Below are positions 15,443 through 24,736 of a DNA stretch of 64,000 bases, one piece after another; the stretch's first letter is position 1; every line of letters starts with the position of its first letter. The stretch spans positions 39,340-103,339 of the forward strand of contig JAJQEJ010000034.1 in the NCBI GenBank assembly GCA_021201735.1. Direction: 5' to 3'. Below the pieces are notes generated by a model, which was given only the letters and a program-made list of their open reading frames with translations, was not told the origin of the DNA and ran no database searches. Both the position numbers and the translations under genes were made by a program. The stretch comes from Oscillospiraceae bacterium. GTDB lineage: Bacteria > Bacillota > Clostridia > Oscillospirales > Oscillospiraceae.

Positions 15443-17917
15443 TTATCCATCAAGCGGATTTTTGTCCGCAAACAGCGTAACCCCTTTATTCTCTTTATCC
15501 GCCTGCGCGCAGCGCAGAAGGTGGGCGAGCAGATTGCGTACCTGTTTTGTATTATTGCAGCGCAGCGTGAGGCGGTAGCGGTATCTATCGTTGATCTTGG
15601 CGATACCGGCGGGCGCGGGGCCCAGAATTTGCATGGTGATATCGCAGTATGCGTCCTCGGCGCACCACGTCTCAAGCGTGCGGCGCACACGGGCGCAGGC
15701 CCGCAGCGCTGCCGTCTCCTCGGCAGCCGACGCGGTGATGATGAAGAGATCCTGAAACGGCGGCACGCCGCGCAGGCGGCGCGCGGTAATTTCTTCCTCA
15801 TAAAAAGCGTCGTATTCCTGTGCCGCGGCGCAGGTGATGACGTCGTTATCCGGCGTAAAGGTCTGAATCACCGCCCGCCCGCGCTTTGCGCCCCGCCCCG
15901 CCCTGCCGACCACCTGCGTGAGCAGGGAAAACGTGCGCTCCGCCGCGCGGTAATCGTCCACATAGAGTGACGCGTCGGCGGAGATCACCCCGACCAGCGT
16001 CACATTTTCAAAATCCAGCCCTTTGGCCACCATCTGTGTCCCGACCAGAATGGGTATCTTCTCCTTGCGAAACCGGGCGAACATCTTCTCGTGCGTCTGG
16101 GTCGCGGAGATGATGTCGGCGTCCATGCGCATGATTTCCGTATCCGGAAAGACCTCCGTAAGCTCTGTCACGAGGCGCTGCGTGCCGACGCCGATATAAT
16201 CCAGAATGCCGCCGCACGTGGGACAGACGTGCGGTGCCGTCTCCGAATGGCCGCAGTAGTGGCACATCAGGCGGTGGTTGGCGGAATGATAGGTGAGATA
16301 CACGGAACAGCGGGGACAGGAGGGCACCGTGCCGCACTCCCCGCATGTCACCATCCGGTTCGCGCCCCGCCGGTTGAGAAAGAGGATGCTCTGCTCCCCC
16401 ACGTCCAGATTCTCCTGGAGCGCCCGCCGCAGCGGCACGCTCAGGCAGGTGCCGTTCCCCGCGCGCAGCTCCTGCCGCATATCCGCAAGCAGGACGGCGG
16501 GCAGTGCCTGTCGGTTGTACCGCGTCTTGAGCGTGAGCAGGCGGTAGTGTCCTTCCCGCGCCTCGTACATCGTCTCGACCGACGGCGTGGCGGATCCGAG
16601 CAGCAATAGCCCCCCACTCTGCGTACAGCGGTATTTCGCCACCTCCCGCGCGTGGTAGCGCGGGGTCTGCTCCGATTTATAGGCCGCCTCCTGCTCCTCG
16701 TCCAAAATAATAAGACCGACATTTTTGAGCGGCGCGAACACCGCCGAGCGGGTTCCGATGACCACCCGTGCCTTGCCGTCGCGCGCGCGCTTCCACTCAT
16801 CGTAGCGCTTCCCTCCCGCGAGGCTGCTGTGGAGCACCGCGACATCGCGCCCGAAATGGGCGACAAACAGCTGCAAAAGCTGCGGAGTGAGCGATATTTC
16901 CGGCACCATCACAATGGCTGTCTTATTCTGTGCAAGGACGTGGGAAATGAGCCGGATGTAGACCTGCGTTTTCCCACTGCCTGTCACGCCATAGAGGAGC
17001 ACTGCGTTTGGCTGTCCCTCTTCTGTCAGCGCTACGAGCGCGGAGAAGGCGGCCTCCTGCTCTTCATTGAGCTGTGGTAATGGCGCGGGCGACGGTGGCA
17101 GCTTGGTCACCGCACTGCGCAGGACCTCCTGCCGCGTCAGGGCCAGAATTCCTTTTTTCTCCATCGCGCGCAGGGTCGCCTGTGTCGCACCGGTGAAATA
17201 GCAGAGCTCCTTGGCTGATACCCCGCCGACCGCGCACAAGGTCTTTATCACACTATACTGTAGCGGCGCGGCGCGGCGTCTCCGCTCGGCGGTATGCATC
17301 GCCTCCTCCGGCGGAAGAAGCAGGGTGGCAAACTGCTCTGTCTTATCCTTAATCTCGCGGTGCATCTGCACCTCGCGCGTCAGGACGCCTTTCTCCACCA
17401 GACGCTTGAGCGAGGTCGCGACCTCTCTCCCGGCGAACGCGTTGTGGATGGTCTTCTCCTCCGCCTCACCGCCGCAAGCATAGAGCATGTCTAAGATTTT
17501 AACTTCTTTCCCCGCGCGTCCGGCGGCTGCATACGCCTGCTCCCTGTCTACCCCATCGGCCACACGGTAGCGCTCCTGAATGGAAAAGTGCAGGCCGGTC
17601 GGGAGCATCGCGCGCGCCGCCTCATAGACGGTGCAAAAATACTGTTCCCGCATCCAGAGGGCAAGCTTTTGCGCCCCCTCATCCAAAACAGGGGCGTCAT
17701 CCAGCACCGCGACCACCGACTTGAGCCGTACCGGTTTTTCCGGCCCCTGCTCCGTGACGGCAAGCACCAGCCCCTCCGTGCGCCGGTTGCCCGCACCAAA
17801 GGGGACGAGCACCCGCATACCCGCTTGTAATACCGGTATGAACGCGGCAGGGATCAGGTAGTCGTACGGCTTATCAATGGCAAAGGTCGCGGCGCCCAGC
17901 GCCACTTTCGCAATCAT
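15443..17917 (-). CDS. priA: Primosomal replication protein N' (PriA helicase)
   Basis: This 824-residue superfamily II helicase restarts stalled replication forks. Visible parts are the N-terminal 3'-binding domain (about 1-100), Walker A GVTGSGKTQVY near 310, DEEQE (motif II), the GSATPS motif, two Cys-rich zinc-binding clusters (CGECGTVPSCPRC and CHYCGHSETAPHVCPTCG) near 545-580, and helicase motifs V-VI (QVVGRAGRG). Length matches the family. A terminator lies between it and rpoZ, so it likely has its own promoter. The coaBC gene usually found between rpoZ and priA is absent. Confidence 0.96.
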   Translation of the reverse strand: MIAKVALGAATFAIDKPYDYLIPAAFIPVLQAGMRVLVPFGAGNRRTEGLVLAVTEQGPEKPVRLKSVVAVLDDAPVLDEGAQKLALWMREQYFCTVYEAARAMLPTGLHFSIQERYRVADGVDREQAYAAAGRAGKEVKILDMLYACGGEAEEKTIHNAFAGREVATSLKRLVEKGVLTREVQMHREIKDKTEQFATLLLPPEEAMHTAERRRRAAPLQYSVIKTLCAVGGVSAKELCYFTGATQATLRAMEKKGILALTRQEVLRSAVTKLPPSPAPLPQLNEEQEAAFSALVALTEEGQPNAVLLYGVTGSGKTQVYIRLISHVLAQNKTAIVMVPEISLTPQLLQLFVAHFGRDVAVLHSSLAGGKRYDEWKRARDGKARVVIGTRSAVFAPLKNVGLIILDEEQEAAYKSEQTPRYHAREVAKYRCTQSGGLLLLGSATPSVETMYEAREGHYRLLTLKTRYNRQALPAVLLADMRQELRAGNGTCLSVPLRRALQENLDVGEQSILFLNRRGANRMVTCGECGTVPSCPRCSVYLTYHSANHRLMCHYCGHSETAPHVCPTCGGILDYIGVGTQRLVTELTEVFPDTEIMRMDADIISATQTHEKMFARFRKEKIPILVGTQMVAKGLDFENVTLVGVISADASLYVDDYRAAERTFSLLTQVVGRAGRGAKRGRAVIQTFTPDNDVITCAAAQEYDAFYEEEITARRLRGVPPFQDLFIITASAAEETAALRACARVRRTLETWCAEDAYCDITMQILGPAPAGIAKINDRYRYRLTLRCNNTKQVRNLLAHLLRCAQADKENKGVTLFADKNPLDG

Positions 17918-17947
17918 GGGCTTTTCCTTCCTCCCGCACGCCTTGCA

Positions 17948-17993
17948 AAACCGCTGATTTCATCCGCTTGCATACAGACAAAATCAGCGGTTT
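17948..17993 (-). terminator. Intrinsic terminator after rpoZ
   Basis: A perfect 13-bp stem (17948-17960 with 17981-17993) encloses a 20-nt loop. On the minus strand it ends in GGTTTTGC. It divides the yicC-rpoZ unit from priA and the genes after it. Confidence 0.75.
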
Positions 17994-18003
17994 CCCATGC
18001 GTA

Positions 18004-18201
18004 CTACTCCTCTTCCTGCGGTATGCAAACGCCTTTCGCCACTTCCTCAATGGCGAGCGAGACAGGTTTTACATCGGCGGGATACAATTCGTCCTTCATC
18101 TCATTTGCAATCTGTCTTGCGCGGTGCGCGACCACATTCACAAGCATATAACGGCTTGGAATCCTCTCCAGTAAATCATCCATCGGCGGATAGAGCATCA
18201 T
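18004..18201 (-). CDS. rpoZ: DNA-directed RNA polymerase omega subunit
   Basis: This 65-residue protein is the small omega subunit of RNA polymerase. The MLYPPMDDLLERIPSRYMLV start and the VAHRARQI helix are characteristic of the Clostridia/Bacilli form. ATG 18201 is chosen because AAGGAG lies ten bases upstream; a neighbouring ATG at 18198 is also possible. The gene follows gmk directly, as in most Firmicutes. Confidence 0.93.
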   Translation of the reverse strand: MMLYPPMDDLLERIPSRYMLVNVVAHRARQIANEMKDELYPADVKPVSLAIEEVAKGVCIPQEEE

Positions 18202-18206
18202 AACAA

Positions 18207-18812
18207 TCAAACTCCTTCAATCAGATTCAGTCTGTTTTTTGTGCGGCATGCCTCCGCGGTGAGAATCGCCTCAAGCTCAAGCGCGGCGGCGGACACCTTA
18301 TCGTTCACCACAAGGTAGTCGTAGTGTGGGATCTCTCTGTACTCCTCCCGCGCGGTCTGTAGGCGGGACGCAATGACGTCATCCTCATCTGAATTGCGGT
18401 TTTTCAGGCGGCGCGACAGTTCTTCAAAGGAAGGCGGGATAATAAAAATCAGTACGGCTTCCGGGCACTTTGTTTTGACTGCCGCCGCGCCTTTTACCTC
18501 GATGTCGAGCAGCACGTCAATGCCCTCGTCCAGCTTTTCGTTGATCACTTTGAGGGAGGTGCCGTAATAATTATTGACATATTCCGCGTACTCTAACAGC
18601 TCATTTCCTGCGATCATCCCCTCAAAGTGTTCCCGCGTCACAAAGCTGTAGTTCACGCCGTCCGCCTCGCCGGTGCGCGGCGTGCGCGTGGTAAATGACA
18701 CGGAAAAATGGATGTCGTCGCGCAAGCTGAGCAGCTCCGCAATCACAGTGCTTTTCCCGACACCAGAGGGGCCGGAGAGGACAATCAGCTGTCCCCGCTG
18801 TTTCTTCTTCAC
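18207..18812 (-). CDS. gmk: Guanylate kinase
   Basis: This 201-residue enzyme converts GMP to GDP with ATP. It has the P-loop [11 protein letters not shown] at the N-terminus, the GMP-binding segment [19 protein letters not shown], the LDIEVKGA strand and the lid/adenine region [17 protein letters not shown]. It overlaps remA by 4 bp upstream and nearly touches rpoZ downstream. Confidence 0.97.
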   Translation of the reverse strand: MKKKQRGQLIVLSGPSGVGKSTVIAELLSLRDDIHFSVSFTTRTPRTGEADGVNYSFVTREHFEGMIAGNELLEYAEYVNNYYGTSLKVINEKLDEGIDVLLDIEVKGAAAVKTKCPEAVLIFIIPPSFEELSRRLKNRNSDEDDVIASRLQTAREEYREIPHYDYLVVNDKVSAAALELEAILTAEACRTKNRLNLIEGV

Positions 18813-19078
18813 GGCTCTTCCTCCTCCTCGGCACGCTCTCCTCCCTTGCCGCTCAGGCGGCTTGCCACCGTCTCCGGCTGGAGGGCGGAGAGAATGATGT
18901 GATTGCTGTCCATCATCAAAACAGCGCGGGTGCGCCGCCCGTAGGTCGCGTCAATGAGGCTCCCGCTGTCGCGCGCTTCCTGCACCATACGCTTGATGGG
19001 GGCGGATTCCGGGCTGACAATCGCAATCACGCGGCCTGCGGAGACAATATTGCCAAATCCAATATTAATCAGCTTCAA
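18809..19078 (-). CDS. remA: RemA-family DNA-binding regulator (DUF370)
   Basis: This 89-residue protein starts with the family signature [29 protein letters not shown], here seen as [10 protein letters not shown] plus VIAIVSPES, followed by [12 protein letters not shown] and [13 protein letters not shown]. RemA in B. subtilis activates biofilm matrix and osmoprotection genes and forms ring-like oligomers that wrap DNA. The C-terminal tail is very acidic (EEEEEP). The order yicC-remA-gmk is conserved. Confidence 0.93.
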   Translation of the reverse strand: MKLINIGFGNIVSAGRVIAIVSPESAPIKRMVQEARDSGSLIDATYGRRTRAVLMMDSNHIILSALQPETVASRLSGKGGERAEEEEEP

Positions 19079-19089
19079 GAAATCGCCCC

Positions 19090-19968
19090 CTACTCTATGT
19101 TTTGAATCTGTTCTCGGATTTTTTCAATCTCCGCCTTCATATCGACCACCAGGCGGGTGGTCTCGATATCATTGCTCTTGGAACCGATGGTATTGACCTC
19201 GCGGTTAAACTCCTGAATCAGAAAGTCGAGCTTCCGCCCCACCGCGCCGTCCGTCTCCAGTAGCTCACACAGCTGTGCGAGGTGGCTGTGCAGGCGTACC
19301 GTCTCTTCATCCGTCGCCGCTTTGTCGGCAAAAATCGCGGCCTCGGTCACGATCCGGCTCTCGTCAATCTGCTCATGCTGGAGCAGCTCGCACAGCTTCG
19401 CCTCCAGCCGCGCACGATAATCCGCAACAACGCCGGGCGCGCGCGCCTCCACCAGCGCCAGCATTCCCGCAAGCGTCTCCGCGTGTTCCAGCACATCCTG
19501 CGCAAGCCGTGCCCCCTCCGCCGCGCGCATCGCGTTAAAATCTGTGAGTGCAGTACGCAGGGCAGTTAGAATATAGGGCTGCATCTGCTTTGCGTCGTCC
19601 TGCAGCGGTTCCGGCACAATCACATTTGGAAACCGCGTGAGGAGGGACAGGGTAATATCGTCCCGAAACTCGTACATCTCTCGCAGCTGGGACAAGGCCT
19701 GCACGTAGCTCTCCGCAAGCGGGCGGTTGACGGATACCGCTGCTGCTCCGTCCCCGCCGCCGCCCATGGTGACGATGACCTCCACCTTGCCGCGTGAGAC
19801 GTTTTCTTGCACCTCGTTTTTAATGGCATCCTCCGCGTAGAGGTACAGCCGGGGCAGCTTGACCGCGCAATCCAGATAGCGGTTGTTGACGGCGCGCACC
19901 TCCACAGTGACCGTGCGCCCCTCCGGTGTGGAATCTCCTCTGCCGTAGCCCGTCATGCTCTTGACCAA
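19090..19968 (-). CDS. YicC/YloC-family endoribonuclease
   Basis: This 292-residue protein starts with the family signature [10 protein letters not shown] and ends with [13 protein letters not shown] and [24 protein letters not shown]. YicC proteins are ring-shaped RNases that act on small RNAs or mRNA. TTG 19968 is chosen as the start because GGGAGG sits eight bases upstream and homologs begin (M)VKSMTGYG; an ATG at 19983 overlaps that ribosome binding site. It is first in the yicC-remA-gmk-rpoZ unit and has a good promoter. Confidence 0.92.
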   Translation of the reverse strand: MVKSMTGYGRGDSTPEGRTVTVEVRAVNNRYLDCAVKLPRLYLYAEDAIKNEVQENVSRGKVEVIVTMGGGGDGAAAVSVNRPLAESYVQALSQLREMYEFRDDITLSLLTRFPNVIVPEPLQDDAKQMQPYILTALRTALTDFNAMRAAEGARLAQDVLEHAETLAGMLALVEARAPGVVADYRARLEAKLCELLQHEQIDESRIVTEAAIFADKAATDEETVRLHSHLAQLCELLETDGAVGRKLDFLIQEFNREVNTIGSKSNDIETTRLVVDMKAEIEKIREQIQNIE

Positions 19969-19996
19969 GCAAATGCCTCCCATTTCGTAATGCTAT

Positions 19997-20025
19997 ATTG
20001 TATCATATTATGTATGCCGATGCAA
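19997..20025 (-). promoter_or_regulatory. Sigma-A-type promoter for yicC-remA-gmk-rpoZ
   Basis: On the minus strand TTGCAT (20025-20020) and TACAAT (20002-19997) are separated by 17 bp, 30-60 bp before the yicC start. The -35 box lies inside the 3' end of the preceding membrane protein gene. Confidence 0.7.
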
Positions 20026-20538
20026 TACTCGATCCACCCGAACGGCATAAAAAGTCATCAGCCTGGAAAAGCCGATATCGTAGATGAGAAACGCCAGGTT
20101 TCCGACAATGAGTAAAATTGGCAGCGCATCCAGCCGCGCGGGAAGAAACGGCAGAAGGATCGTGCGCAGCGCGAACCACAACAGGAGCAGCATGGCGTTA
20201 AAAAACGCAAACTTCAGCGGCCAGGCCGCGACGCGAAGATGCCGCTCAAAGAGGCTTTTTAATATGGGATATAGCCCGAAAAACAGGATAAAAAGCAGCA
20301 CACAGCCCTTTTCCGGCACAAGCAGCAGCCCCAACAGGCTCACAACAACATAGCCGCAGAGCCCGGCCATAAGACCCACCGAAACCACAATGCACCCCAC
20401 AATCACGCCCGCAACCGCCACAAGCCCCGCCTGTGCCACGGGGGTAATCGCCGAGAAATACAGCACCAGCAGGGAGAGCGCCGCAATGATGCCGGACGCC
20501 GCCACCGGAAAGGCTTTTGAACCAGCTTTTCTGCGCAT
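20008..20538 (-). CDS. Membrane protein of unknown function
   Basis: This 176-residue protein has about five hydrophobic segments separated by short loops, and a basic N-terminus ([10 protein letters not shown]). There are no catalytic motifs that I recognise. ATG 20538 shares one base with the stop of the upstream dnaJ-like gene (TGATG) and has GGAGGG at good spacing, so the two are coupled. A role linked to the J-domain protein or the DUF5685 protein is possible only by context. Confidence 0.6.
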   Translation of the reverse strand: MRRKAGSKAFPVAASGIIAALSLLVLYFSAITPVAQAGLVAVAGVIVGCIVVSVGLMAGLCGYVVVSLLGLLLVPEKGCVLLFILFFGLYPILKSLFERHLRVAAWPLKFAFFNAMLLLLWFALRTILLPFLPARLDALPILLIVGNLAFLIYDIGFSRLMTFYAVRVDRVLHRHT

Positions 20539-21140
20539 CACCCACACCCTCCGCACAGGCAATTGAGGCACAGGCAGGCAGAGCAGCATTCGCAGGCACC
20601 CGCGCCCGAACCGTTGTAGCCATAAGGCTGATAGGCAGAGCCGCCGGACTGCATCATGAGCAGCGCCTGCCGGTATTCCGCGTTTCCCGGGTCCATAGAG
20701 CAGGCGGTCTGGTATTGCTGCATTGCTTCATCCAGCCAACCCTTGCGGTACGCAATGGCACCGGACAGAAAGTGCCATTCGGCATCCTGCGTCGACACGG
20801 TGCGTAAAAGCTGCTCCGCGCGGGTCAGATCGCCAAAATTGACCGCCTGCCGCACTTGGGCGTATATGGTGCCGCCCCCGCTATGCGTATATTGGTGCTG
20901 GCTTCTCTGCCCCCCTGCGCCGTAGGACGCGCCGTAGCCGCCCCCGCTGGACGATCGCTGGCGGTTGATGGCCTCATATGCCTCATTGACTTCCTTCATC
21001 TTCTCCTCGGCGAGATCAGAAAGGGGATTGTTCTGGTAATTGTCCGGGTGATATTTGCGTGCCAGTTCCCGGTACGCGCGTTTAATCTCATCGTCGCTCG
21101 CGCCCGGGTCAACGCCAAGTACAGAATATGGATCGCTCAT
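20538..21140 (-). CDS. J-domain protein with Cys-rich C-terminus
   Basis: A 200-residue protein with a J domain at 1-65 ([23 protein letters not shown] at about 31-33), which should stimulate a DnaK-type ATPase. A Gly/Ser/Gln-rich linker follows. A TPR-like helical part comes next (about 95-165, ending [15 protein letters not shown]). The unusual tail [18 protein letters not shown] has nine cysteines in its last 18 residues and could bind metal or be lipid-modified. It lacks the zinc-finger and substrate domains of DnaJ itself. It overlaps DUF5685 upstream (ATGA) and a membrane protein gene downstream. Confidence 0.8.
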   Translation of the reverse strand: MSDPYSVLGVDPGASDDEIKRAYRELARKYHPDNYQNNPLSDLAEEKMKEVNEAYEAINRQRSSSGGGYGASYGAGGQRSQHQYTHSGGGTIYAQVRQAVNFGDLTRAEQLLRTVSTQDAEWHFLSGAIAYRKGWLDEAMQQYQTACSMDPGNAEYRQALLMMQSGGSAYQPYGYNGSGAGACECCSACLCLNCLCGGCG

Positions 21141-22015
21141 GTATGATATCTCCTAAATGTCTTTCTTGCTCGTCTGCGCTCCCCGGAGAAGACAGCTTCC
21201 TCCATAGACGGCAGGCCGAGGTAAAGGATATTTTCCACCAGTTCCTTCCAGCTACCCATATCAAGCAGCTGAAAAGCGGAGCGCGCTAAATTGCAGGAAT
21301 GGCGCAGGGTCAGGCGAATGTCTTCCCCACGTCCCGCGCCGTCGTCCCCATAGCGGGCCAAAATCGGGTTATATGCGCCGTTTTTTTTGTCCTCCTCCAT
21401 ATCATCCCACGCATCCAGCAGGTAGATCCAGCGTCCAACATGATATAAAAGCTCTCCCATTGCGCGATCCCGCGCCACATCGCCTGTGGTTGGCGCGGCG
21501 GCGCGCAGAATGGAGGCAAACGCGTCCGCTGTCCGGTCAAGCGAGGGGCAGCCCTCCTCCTCCAGTACACGCAGCGCGGCGAGGGATTCCTCCGTCAGCG
21601 CGTCGAACGCAGGCACTGCGCCCGCCGCGCGCCGATAGGCGGGGCGAAAGAGCAGTGTCAGCAGCCGTGCCCCCTGCCGCTTCCAAAATGGGGCGTCCGC
21701 GACGGTATCGCGCAGTTTCCAGTAGGCCAGAACGGTGCTCTCATCCGCCGCGCAGTCCATGCCCGCCGAAGGGGTGACGCAGTTGCGCCGGGTACAGTAA
21801 AGCCGCGCGGGGCAGCGCTTTTTCTCGAGCGTCGGACGTTCGGTCTGCGGCGTAAGCAGGACACTCAGGAATACAAAATCATAGTTGAGCAGCATACGGC
21901 CCCAAAAGCCATGCCGCTTGCCGATGGTGTGGCAGAGGCCGCAGTAGACGCCCTGATAGGCGTCGTTCTCCCACATCTTCAGCTCCGCGCGGCATGGCCT
22001 GACATATCCAAACAT
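21137..22015 (-). CDS. DUF5685 family protein
   Basis: This 292-residue protein matches what I recall of DUF5685. It starts [16 protein letters not shown], then has [13 protein letters not shown], a Cys cluster in the first third ([13 protein letters not shown]), and a central [17 protein letters not shown] motif. The aspartate-rich motif and the helical character recall trans-isoprenyl synthase-like folds, but no function is established. Translational overlap with the J-domain gene suggests a common process. The cysteines could form a metal site. Confidence 0.7.
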   Translation of the reverse strand: MFGYVRPCRAELKMWENDAYQGVYCGLCHTIGKRHGFWGRMLLNYDFVFLSVLLTPQTERPTLEKKRCPARLYCTRRNCVTPSAGMDCAADESTVLAYWKLRDTVADAPFWKRQGARLLTLLFRPAYRRAAGAVPAFDALTEESLAALRVLEEEGCPSLDRTADAFASILRAAAPTTGDVARDRAMGELLYHVGRWIYLLDAWDDMEEDKKNGAYNPILARYGDDGAGRGEDIRLTLRHSCNLARSAFQLLDMGSWKELVENILYLGLPSMEEAVFSGERRRARKTFRRYHT

Positions 22016-22020
22016 CCGCG

Positions 22021-22449
22021 CTATGTGTCCCGTTCAATCTGCAGGATGCGAAACACGATACCCCGCCGCTTTTTCACCCGCCGGTCGAATACAATTGCGC
22101 AGATTGCGCCGGCGGCAAACCCGATCACGCCGAATGCCGCGGATACCCCTCCGCCCGCCTCCAACGCGTACGCAATAAAGTAGCCCACGAAGAAGAGGAC
22201 AAGCGGAAGGAGGTAGACAACCGCTGCCGCGCCGAGCACCGCCCGCGTTGTGGACTCCACCGAAACGCTGTCTCCGACGGCGGCGCGGACGGGATTTTCC
22301 GCCGTCACCGTTACAGTCGGCATAACCGTAAGCTCCGCGCAGCCGCCGCCGCATTTGGCACAGTCATGCCCGCAGGCGGACTGCCGCTTGACGGAGATCT
22401 CCGCCCGCCCGTCGGCTAGCAGTCGTGTGACCCTAGCTGTCTGTAACAT
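22021..22449 (-). CDS. rseC: SoxR-reducing system RseC-family protein
   Basis: This 142-residue membrane protein has the family arrangement of an N-terminal soluble part with a cysteine cluster (CGHDCAKCGGGC near residues 26-37), followed by two transmembrane helices (about 70-95 and 100-120) and a basic C-terminus. RseC proteins are linked to electron transfer (Rnf/SoxR reduction) and sigma-E control in proteobacteria; in Clostridia the role is not defined. It sits directly after cdaR, separate from any rnf genes in this window. Confidence 0.75.
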   Translation of the reverse strand: MLQTARVTRLLADGRAEISVKRQSACGHDCAKCGGGCAELTVMPTVTVTAENPVRAAVGDSVSVESTTRAVLGAAAVVYLLPLVLFFVGYFIAYALEAGGGVSAAFGVIGFAAGAICAIVFDRRVKKRRGIVFRILQIERDT

Positions 22450-22473
22450 AAGTGCTCCCCCCTGCTTTCTGTC

Positions 22474-23700
22474 CTACTTGCTAATTGTGACCACAATGGT
22501 ATAATCGCCGACCGCGCCGACATCGCTCGTCCCGTCGAGGTATATCTTAACCGGAACTGTCTGATTGCCCGTCGTCCCCTCCATGCCGGTTAAGTCCGCG
22601 ACAATCCGCAACTGGGACGGCACAATTTGTTCCACCGTCTCCGCCTTACCGCGGATGCTGATGGAAAGGCTCTGTGTCACAGACGACGCAGAATATCCGG
22701 TTGGAATATTGATAAACGTAATATTATCCACATCCAGAATGCGCGTAGTGAGACCGTCAATACTCACCGTCACGGTCGCCTCACTCACACCGCTGACGTT
22801 GGTGAGCTCCGGCGAAAGCTCTATCTTTCTCGTCTGCGTGTCGGTGCCGATCACTTTGGCCAGATCAATGTCTCCGAGCGAAATGCTGGAAAGCGCCTCC
22901 ACGTCGTCCTGGTCGCCGCTGACCACAATGGTCGCCGGCTCAATGGTCACCACCACATCTTCCTCGGTTGCGCCGCCGCCGCTGATCAGATTGACGGTAA
23001 GCGGCACCTCTTTGATAATCCCGACCTGCAATGTGGTATACACCGCGTCGGCATCCATCTCCACATAGGTCGTATCCACGCTGTCGCCGTTCTGGTCAAC
23101 CAACGTAAACGGCGTCTGCGCGGCATAGGTCTCAGCCAGGTCCTCCTGTGACAAGGTCACAAGCGCGCAGTCAATCGAGTTGACCACGTCCTCCGGCCCG
23201 GAAACGGTGATGACCTTCGGGCTGAAGGTGAACTCCCCCTTCTGGTAGCCATCCGCCACACTGCCGTTGAAGTTCCCGCGCACTTCAATCTCTCGGGTTG
23301 CCCGCTTGACTACCGTGTAGGTAATCGTCTCCGGGCTGCGACTGCGCACGGTAATTGGCTCGCTGGATACCGTGCGCGGAAAGGTCAGGGAGTAGGCGCT
23401 CACCGTTTTGACGCCCACCTCGGTGATATCCCCGACATTGACCGTGACGGAGACATTCTCACTTGTCAGCTCAGTAAAAACCGTGCGCTTTGCCTGTAGA
23501 CTGGCGCTGACCGTCTGATTGGCACCTTCCGTGATCATCAGCCCGCGGTCCTCAAGCGCATCCAGTCCGTTATATACAACCGGGATATTACGCAGCGTAT
23601 CAATTTTATCCGGATTCACCGTGTCCCCCACATATACCCAAAGCAGGATAGCAAAAAAGAGCGAGAGGAGGATATAGATTAATCTAGTGCTTTTTTTCAC
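22474..23700 (-). CDS. cdaR: CdaA regulatory protein CdaR (YbbR domains)
   Basis: A 408-residue extracytoplasmic protein anchored by one N-terminal transmembrane helix (RLIYILLSLFFAILLWVYV). Several YbbR repeats of about 80 residues follow, rich in beta strands and marked by IPV, VSGPE and VVVSGDQ-like segments. CdaR binds and controls the diadenylate cyclase CdaA. GTG 23700 is chosen because it places VKKSTRL just before the membrane helix. It overlaps the cdaA stop by 17 bp. The pairing with cdaA supports the call. Confidence 0.9.
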   Translation of the reverse strand: MKKSTRLIYILLSLFFAILLWVYVGDTVNPDKIDTLRNIPVVYNGLDALEDRGLMITEGANQTVSASLQAKRTVFTELTSENVSVTVNVGDITEVGVKTVSAYSLTFPRTVSSEPITVRSRSPETITYTVVKRATREIEVRGNFNGSVADGYQKGEFTFSPKVITVSGPEDVVNSIDCALVTLSQEDLAETYAAQTPFTLVDQNGDSVDTTYVEMDADAVYTTLQVGIIKEVPLTVNLISGGGATEEDVVVTIEPATIVVSGDQDDVEALSSISLGDIDLAKVIGTDTQTRKIELSPELTNVSGVSEATVTVSIDGLTTRILDVDNITFINIPTGYSASSVTQSLSISIRGKAETVEQIVPSQLRIVADLTGMEGTTGNQTVPVKIYLDGTSDVGAVGDYTIVVTISK

Positions 23701-24577
23701 TGTCGGCACCGCGCTTTTCCCCCTTTCTCTGGCGAAACAAGTTGGAGAACTTGAACTTCTGCCCCTCTGCGTCCTCTTCCTGCGGCAAAAGCTCATTGCG
23801 CAGCAGCTGTTCCAAGGTCGCGGGCGCGAGGTGACGCTTTAAGCTCCCACCCACCGCGACCGAGATGGACCCGGTTTCCTCCGATACGATGGCGACCAGC
23901 GCGTCGGATTGCTCGCTCATGCCGATACCGGCACGGTGGCGCATCCCCAGATCACGTGACAGGTTCACATTCCCCGAAAGGGGCAGCATGCAGCCCGCGC
24001 CGACGATTCGCCCGTCCCGCACGATGACCGCGCCGTCGTGCATGGGTGCCTTATTCCAAAAGATATTCTTTAGCAGCTCACTATTAACGGCGCAGTCGAG
24101 TGCCGTCCCCGTCTTAATGGCATCGGTGAGCAGATTCTTCCGCTCAAAGACCATCAGCGCGCCGGTTTTCGACTTGGATAACGCGGTATATGCCTCCACC
24201 GTCTGCGTCACGGCGTTTTCCATTTCATCTATGCTGGCCTCACTGGTGATAAACAGCTTGCCCCAGCCGCCCCGTCCCACCCGCTCCAAAAAGCGGCGGA
24301 TTTCCGGCTGAAATAAAATGACCAGCGCCAAAACACCCCATTCCACCACCTTCGTCAGTAGAAAATTGACGGTGCTGAGCCTGGCAAGTTGAGAAATACC
24401 CAGTGCGATGACAAAAATAATGATTCCTTTTGCAACCGATGCGGAGCTGGTTCTGCGGATGAGCATAATCACTTTATAGATAATAAAGGTGATAATCAAG
24501 ATATCAATGATGTCAAACACATTGATAGATGGTATTTTCTCCATAAAATATTGAAAAAATTGCACGACTGTATCCAT
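23684..24577 (-). CDS. cdaA: Diadenylate cyclase CdaA
   Basis: This 297-residue membrane enzyme makes c-di-AMP from two ATP. Three N-terminal transmembrane helices (to about residue 85) precede the DAC domain, which shows the catalytic DGAVIV motif and RHRAGIGMSE. The ATG at 24577 has GGAG ten bases upstream. The C-terminal tail is Lys/Glu-rich. The cdaA-cdaR pair is conserved in Firmicutes, though here glmM is not adjacent. Confidence 0.95.
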   Translation of the reverse strand: MDTVVQFFQYFMEKIPSINVFDIIDILIITFIIYKVIMLIRRTSSASVAKGIIIFVIALGISQLARLSTVNFLLTKVVEWGVLALVILFQPEIRRFLERVGRGGWGKLFITSEASIDEMENAVTQTVEAYTALSKSKTGALMVFERKNLLTDAIKTGTALDCAVNSELLKNIFWNKAPMHDGAVIVRDGRIVGAGCMLPLSGNVNLSRDLGMRHRAGIGMSEQSDALVAIVSEETGSISVAVGGSLKRHLAPATLEQLLRNELLPQEEDAEGQKFKFSNLFRQRKGEKRGADSEKKH

Positions 24578-24690
24578 CAAGCCGCAACTCCATTCCCGCA
24601 TCCAAAATGATTATTACAATTATAAAGGAATCCGATTCGATTGGCAAGGGAGGGGACATGAATTTTTCTCATTTTACATTCTGGACACAA

Positions 24691-24726
24691 AAGTACCGCC
24701 CGACGCACACGCATAGGACGGTACTT
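24691..24726 (-). terminator. Probable terminator after ispH-rpsA
   Basis: AAGTACCG (24691-24698) and CGGTACTT (24719-24726) form a stem. On the minus strand it ends in CGGTACTTTTGTG. It lies 11 bp beyond the ispH-S1 stop codon and separates it from cdaA. Confidence 0.6.
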
Positions 24727-24736
24727 GAATGGCTTC

